A stretch of 8,689 nucleotides of DNA. It comes from an uncultured Streptococcus sp. (lineage in GTDB: Bacteria; Bacillota; Bacilli; Lactobacillales; Streptococcaceae). The notes under the pieces are model-generated. The model searched no databases. It saw only the letters and a program-made list of their open reading frames with translations, and was not told the origin of the DNA. Below, in pieces: positions 6,290 to 8,689 of the stretch (within the stretch, counting starts at the first letter, position 1; the number at the start of each line of letters is the position of its first letter). The translations under genes and the position numbers were made by a program. The stretch covers positions 1 to 8,689 of the forward strand of contig CABSQC010000036.1 in assembly GCA_902479835.1 (NCBI GenBank), given 5' to 3'.

Positions 6290-7184
6290 ACATTTTTCTT
6301 AGGCGAGCCACCCGCTCAGCAATGGGTGGGTGGGTATAAAAGAGTTTTTGCAAACCGGTTTCTTTTTTTGGATCGTTGATAAAAAGTGCACTGCTCGCAT
6401 CATCGACATGTCGTTGCATTGGTTCGCTATTGTCTAGTTTTAACAAAGCATTGATCATTCCTTGAGGATTCCGCGTCAATTCAACACTTGAAGCATCTGC
6501 TAGGAACTCCCGTTGACGAGAAATGGCTAACTGGACCAAGGTCGCTGCTAATGGCGCTAAAACGATGGCAAGCAAGGAAAGGATCAACATAACAATCTCC
6601 AAACCACCGCTACCTTCTCGATCATCGTCCCGGCTACGGCCACCGCCCCACCACATCATCCGACCACCAATGCTAGAAAGCATGGTGATGGCACTAGCAA
6701 GGGCAACTGCAATCGTAGAGATGCGGATATCGTAATTGCGAATATGGCTGACTTCGTGTCCGATGACTCCCTCCAATTCCTCACGGTTCATCACAGCCAG
6801 AAGACCTGTCGTTGCTGCAACAGCAGCATTTTGAGGATTGGACCCTGTCGCAAATGCATTCATGGATGGATCATCTACAATATAGACACGGGGCATGGGA
6901 ATCTGAGCCACCATAGCCATATCTTGTACAATATGGTAGAGTTGAGGGGCTTGCTCTTCCGTTACCTCACGCGCCCCGTTCATTCGCATGACAACTTCCG
7001 TGGATTGGAAAATCATGCTAAAGGCATAGATACCACCAATGATTAAGGCGAGGATAACGCCACCAAGGGAGGAACCTAACCAGAGGTAGCCAACGGCTGC
7101 TCCGATGAGAGCCAAGAGTATGAAAAAAGCAATAAGGAGAATCCAGGTTCTCCTTTTATTGCTTGCAATTTGGTCAAAGAGCAT
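6288..7184 (-). CDS. htpX: Zinc metalloprotease HtpX (peptidase M48B)
   Basis: Membrane-bound zinc endopeptidase that degrades misfolded or damaged membrane proteins. The 298-residue product has two N-terminal membrane segments (about 13-32 and 38-58). The zinc motif HEVSH is at 143-147 within [15 protein letters not shown], with Glu144 as the catalytic residue. Two further hydrophobic segments lie at about 154-172 and 196-221. The third zinc ligand is expected to be Glu226 in [19 protein letters not shown] (105-114), conserved in HtpX, is present, as is the C-terminal [16 protein letters not shown] glycine/arginine/aspartate-rich loop (about 179-194) separates the last two membrane segments. 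The ATG lies one base after the lemA stop, and AGGAGA at the end of lemA is its ribosome binding site, so it is co-transcribed and coupled with lemA. The stop lies within a shared bidirectional terminator. Confidence 0.96.
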   Translation of the reverse strand: MLFDQIASNKRRTWILLIAFFILLALIGAAVGYLWLGSSLGGVILALIIGGIYAFSMIFQSTEVVMRMNGAREVTEEQAPQLYHIVQDMAMVAQIPMPRVYIVDDPSMNAFATGSNPQNAAVAATTGLLAVMNREELEGVIGHEVSHIRNYDIRISTIAVALASAITMLSSIGGRMMWWGGGRSRDDDREGSGGLEIVMLILSLLAIVLAPLAATLVQLAISRQREFLADASSVELTRNPQGMINALLKLDNSEPMQRHVDDASSALFINDPKKETGLQKLFYTHPPIAERVARLRKM

Positions 7185-7185
7185 A

Positions 7186-7746
7186 TTAGTCTCCTAATCC
7201 GCTAAAGTCCACCTTTGGTACTGCTTTTTCTTCTTCAGGCACTTGAAGAAATTCAGCTTGTCTGAAGCCGAACATTCCAGCAATTACGTTTGTTGGGAAA
7301 GTTTCCAACTTGACATTGTAATTGCTTGTGACACTATTGTACAATTGACGAGCATAAGAAATTTTGTTTTCTGTGTTGGTCAATTCTTCTTGCAATTGCA
7401 TGAAGTTGGTGTTGGCTTTCAAGTCTGGGTAATTTTCAGCCACCGCAAAGATGCCTGCTACTTGGCGTGAAAGAGCATCACTGGCTGCCATTGCTTCTGC
7501 AGGTGAAGAAGCTTGCGCTACTTGTTGGCGAAGTTGAGTCACTTTTGCTAGTGTATCTCCTTCGTACTTGGCATAGCCTTTAACGGTTTCGATCAAGTTT
7601 GGAATCAAGTCATTCCGACGTTTCAATTGCACATCAATTTGACTCCAAGCTTCGCGAGTTTGCATGCGGCTTTTCACCAAACCGTTGTAAACTCCTACTA
7701 CAATCAACACAAGGACCACAATGATCCCAAGAATAATCCAAATCAT
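7186..7746 (-). CDS. lemA: LemA family membrane protein
   Basis: A 186-residue protein with a single N-terminal membrane segment (about 2-22) followed by YNGLV and a helical bundle on the outside. The topology is known for the family; only the segment itself is visible here. Hallmark blocks are [20 protein letters not shown] (32-51) with [10 protein letters not shown], then [32 protein letters not shown] and a YN...[14 protein letters not shown] stretch near the C-terminus. The exact biochemical role of LemA is not established. Its pairing with htpX, one base apart here, is a widespread gene arrangement and suggests a joint role in membrane protein quality control. An AAAGGAA ribosome binding site lies about 11 bases upstream of the ATG, slightly far but acceptable. 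Confidence 0.95.
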   Translation of the reverse strand: MIWIILGIIVVLVLIVVGVYNGLVKSRMQTREAWSQIDVQLKRRNDLIPNLIETVKGYAKYEGDTLAKVTQLRQQVAQASSPAEAMAASDALSRQVAGIFAVAENYPDLKANTNFMQLQEELTNTENKISYARQLYNSVTSNYNVKLETFPTNVIAGMFGFRQAEFLQVPEEEKAVPKVDFSGLGD

Positions 7747-7776
7747 TTTATTGAATTCCTTTCATTTCTTTCTACC

Positions 7777-7785
7777 AGTATATCA
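7777..7785 (-). promoter_or_regulatory. Inferred lemA-htpX promoter (extended -10)
   Basis: Minus-strand TGATATACT (7785-7777) is identical to the extended -10 elements of the yceD and flotillin genes. The corresponding -35 window (about 7805-7800) is not consensus and touches the -10 of the divergent rsmG promoter. The predicted leader is about 25 nt. Confidence 0.6.
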
Positions 7786-7801
7786 AATTTCCCTTATTTT
7801 G

Positions 7802-7810
7802 TGGTAAAAT
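7802..7810 (+). promoter_or_regulatory. Inferred rsmG promoter (extended -10)
   Basis: TGGTAAAAT carries a TGn extension and a -10, TAAAAT, matching TATAAT at five of six positions. It ends six bases before the rsmG ATG, so the usual start distance puts transcription initiation at or next to the start codon. No -35 consensus is seen; the expected window (7782-7787) overlaps the lemA promoter. Confidence 0.5.
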
Positions 7811-7816
7811 AATAGC

Positions 7817-8530
7817 ATGAAACCAGAAGAATTTTATGCCCGTTTAGCCGAACTCGGCTTTCCATTAACTGATCGTCAAAAAGAGCAATACGAACGCTAT
7901 TTTGAGCTCCTCGTGGAATGGAATGAAAAGATTAATCTCACTGCCATCACCGAAAAAGACGAAGTCTATCTCAAGCATTTTTATGATTCGATCGCACCCA
8001 TTTTACAAGGTTTGATCGAAAACCAACCCATCCGTCTCTTGGAAATCGGCGCGGGTGCTGGCTTTCCAAGCCTACCAATGAAGATCCTATTCCCTGAGCT
8101 GGATGTGACCATCATTGATTCCCTCAATAAGCGGATCAATTTTCTCCACTTGCTGGCTGAAGAGTTAGGTTTGAGCGGAGTTCATTTCTACCATGGACGT
8201 GCGGAGGACTTTGCACAAGACAAGGCCTTTCGTGCCCAATTTGATATCGTAACTGCCCGCGCGGTTGCCCGTATGCAAGTCCTCTCTGAACTGACCATCC
8301 CTTATCTGAAGGTAGGAGGACGACTTCTTGCTCTCAAGGCCAGCAATGCTCCAGAAGAGTTGGAAGAAGCCAAAAATGCCCTTAACTTACTGTTTAGCAA
8401 GGTTGAAGACAATCTACAGTATGAATTGCCAAACGGGGATCCACGCTATATCACTCTTGTAGAAAAGAAAAAAGAAACCCCCAATAAATACCCAAGAAAA
8501 GCAGGTATGCCCAATAAGCGGCCATTGTAG
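7817..8530 (+). CDS. rsmG: 16S rRNA (guanine-N7)-methyltransferase RsmG
   Basis: Methylates N7 of G527 (E. coli numbering) in the 530 loop of 16S rRNA using S-adenosylmethionine; loss of this enzyme is a known route to low-level streptomycin resistance. The 237-residue protein starts [20 protein letters not shown], a normal family N-terminus. [11 protein letters not shown] (35-45) is typical of RsmG. The SAM-binding loop [15 protein letters not shown] is at 76-90, DSLNKR at 101-106 is motif II, GRAED is at 127-131, and TARAVARM and [12 protein letters not shown] follow. The C-terminus ends in a basic [17 protein letters not shown] tail. It is divergent from lemA. No Shine-Dalgarno sequence is visible before the ATG and the promoter is very close, suggesting leaderless translation. 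The gene is otherwise intact and of normal length. Confidence 0.97.
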   Translation: MKPEEFYARLAELGFPLTDRQKEQYERYFELLVEWNEKINLTAITEKDEVYLKHFYDSIAPILQGLIENQPIRLLEIGAGAGFPSLPMKILFPELDVTIIDSLNKRINFLHLLAEELGLSGVHFYHGRAEDFAQDKAFRAQFDIVTARAVARMQVLSELTIPYLKVGGRLLALKASNAPEELEEAKNALNLLFSKVEDNLQYELPNGDPRYITLVEKKKETPNKYPRKAGMPNKRPL

Positions 8531-8565
8531 TAAGATACAAAGGGCCAAGCGGATAACGTCAAATA

Positions 8566-8604
8566 AGAGGCTGGGACAAAAGTCCTAGCCTCTCAATTAT
8601 TTTT
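8566..8604 (+). terminator. Terminator after rsmG
   Basis: AGAGGCTGGGAC (8566-8577) and GTCCTAGCCTCT (8582-8593) pair over 12 bp with one G-U and an AAAA loop, followed by a T-rich, interrupted tail to 8604. The stem is long and GC-rich. It also forms the left flank of a repeat-like region, so it may belong to the mobile intergenic element rather than being an ancestral terminator. Confidence 0.7.
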
Positions 8605-8620
8605 GGATTGTCGAGCAAGA

Positions 8621-8689
8621 CGCAGTGGTTGAGTGGGCTCTACTACGCTGATTTCATCAGCTTTTACAGCCCTACTCAACTGTGCGGAG
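8621..8689. repeat. BOX-like composite palindromic intergenic repeat, cut by window end
   Basis: Three nested pairings on one axis are visible: CGCA (8621-8624) with TGCG (8683-8686); GTTGAGT (8628-8634) with ACTCAAC (8674-8680), continuing GGGCT (8635-8639) with AGCCC (8668-8672) across a one-base bulge; and at the tip GCTGAT (8647-8652) with ATCAGC (8656-8661) over a TTC loop. The layout, with its short CTGA-type tip hairpin, resembles streptococcal BOX elements, but it is not the pneumococcal BOX sequence itself. From memory, similar sequence recurs between genes in other streptococci; this could not be checked here. The element may continue past the right edge. Confidence 0.6.

Noticed and set aside
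6523..7046. Rightward ORFs antisense to htpX
   Set aside because: The minus strand carries an intact HtpX with zinc motif; the antisense frames show no recognisable protein.
1..8689. tRNA, rRNA, CRISPR, IS or riboswitch
   Set aside because: No cloverleaf, regular spaced repeats, transposase fragments or known riboswitch core were recognised; intergenic gaps are short and accounted for by promoters, terminators and the right-edge repeat.

Overview
The window reads as a low-GC Firmicutes chromosome, and specifically Streptococcus. RsmG, LemA, HtpX and 6-phosphogluconate dehydrogenase all have streptococcal-type sequences. There is an Rgg/MutR-type regulator, most inferred promoters are extended -10 (TGn) type, and the right edge carries a palindromic intergenic repeat that resembles the streptococcal BOX family in layout. 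The species cannot be fixed from the sequence; a viridans (mitis/sanguinis-like) streptococcus is the best guess. No tRNA, rRNA, CRISPR array, insertion sequence or prophage gene was found.

Layout, left to right. (1) 1-3701 holds three leftward genes, each with its own promoter. In transcription order they are a YceD/DUF177 protein (3701-3162), a flotillin-like SPFH protein (3037-1658) and gnd (1391 to beyond the left edge). A terminator follows each of the first two. The flotillin reading frame is broken by an apparent one-base deletion near its 3' end; its original C-terminal tail is still legible in the next frame down to 1560. (2) 3780-6262 is a rightward accessory-looking module. It contains an Rgg-family regulator with its own terminator, then a T-rich intergenic region with a plausible regulated promoter, a 58-codon ORF missing from simple ORF calls, and a 12-TM MFS exporter whose ATG overlaps the stop of the small ORF (ATGA). 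(3) A bidirectional terminator at 6261-6289 separates the MFS gene from the convergent leftward lemA-htpX operon (7746-6288). (4) lemA and rsmG are divergent. Their two inferred promoters interlock in about 35 bp, and rsmG appears to have no leader or Shine-Dalgarno sequence. (5) rsmG ends in a strong terminator, followed by a composite palindromic repeat that is cut by the window end.

How the genes fit together. Most are housekeeping: the oxidative pentose phosphate pathway (gnd), ribosome/rRNA functions (yceD, rsmG) and membrane organisation or quality control (flotillin, lemA, htpX). The part most likely to hold an undescribed system is the Rgg - small ORF - MFS unit. Its arrangement fits a peptide-responsive regulator controlling an export operon, although neither the signal nor the exported substrate can be identified from sequence alone.
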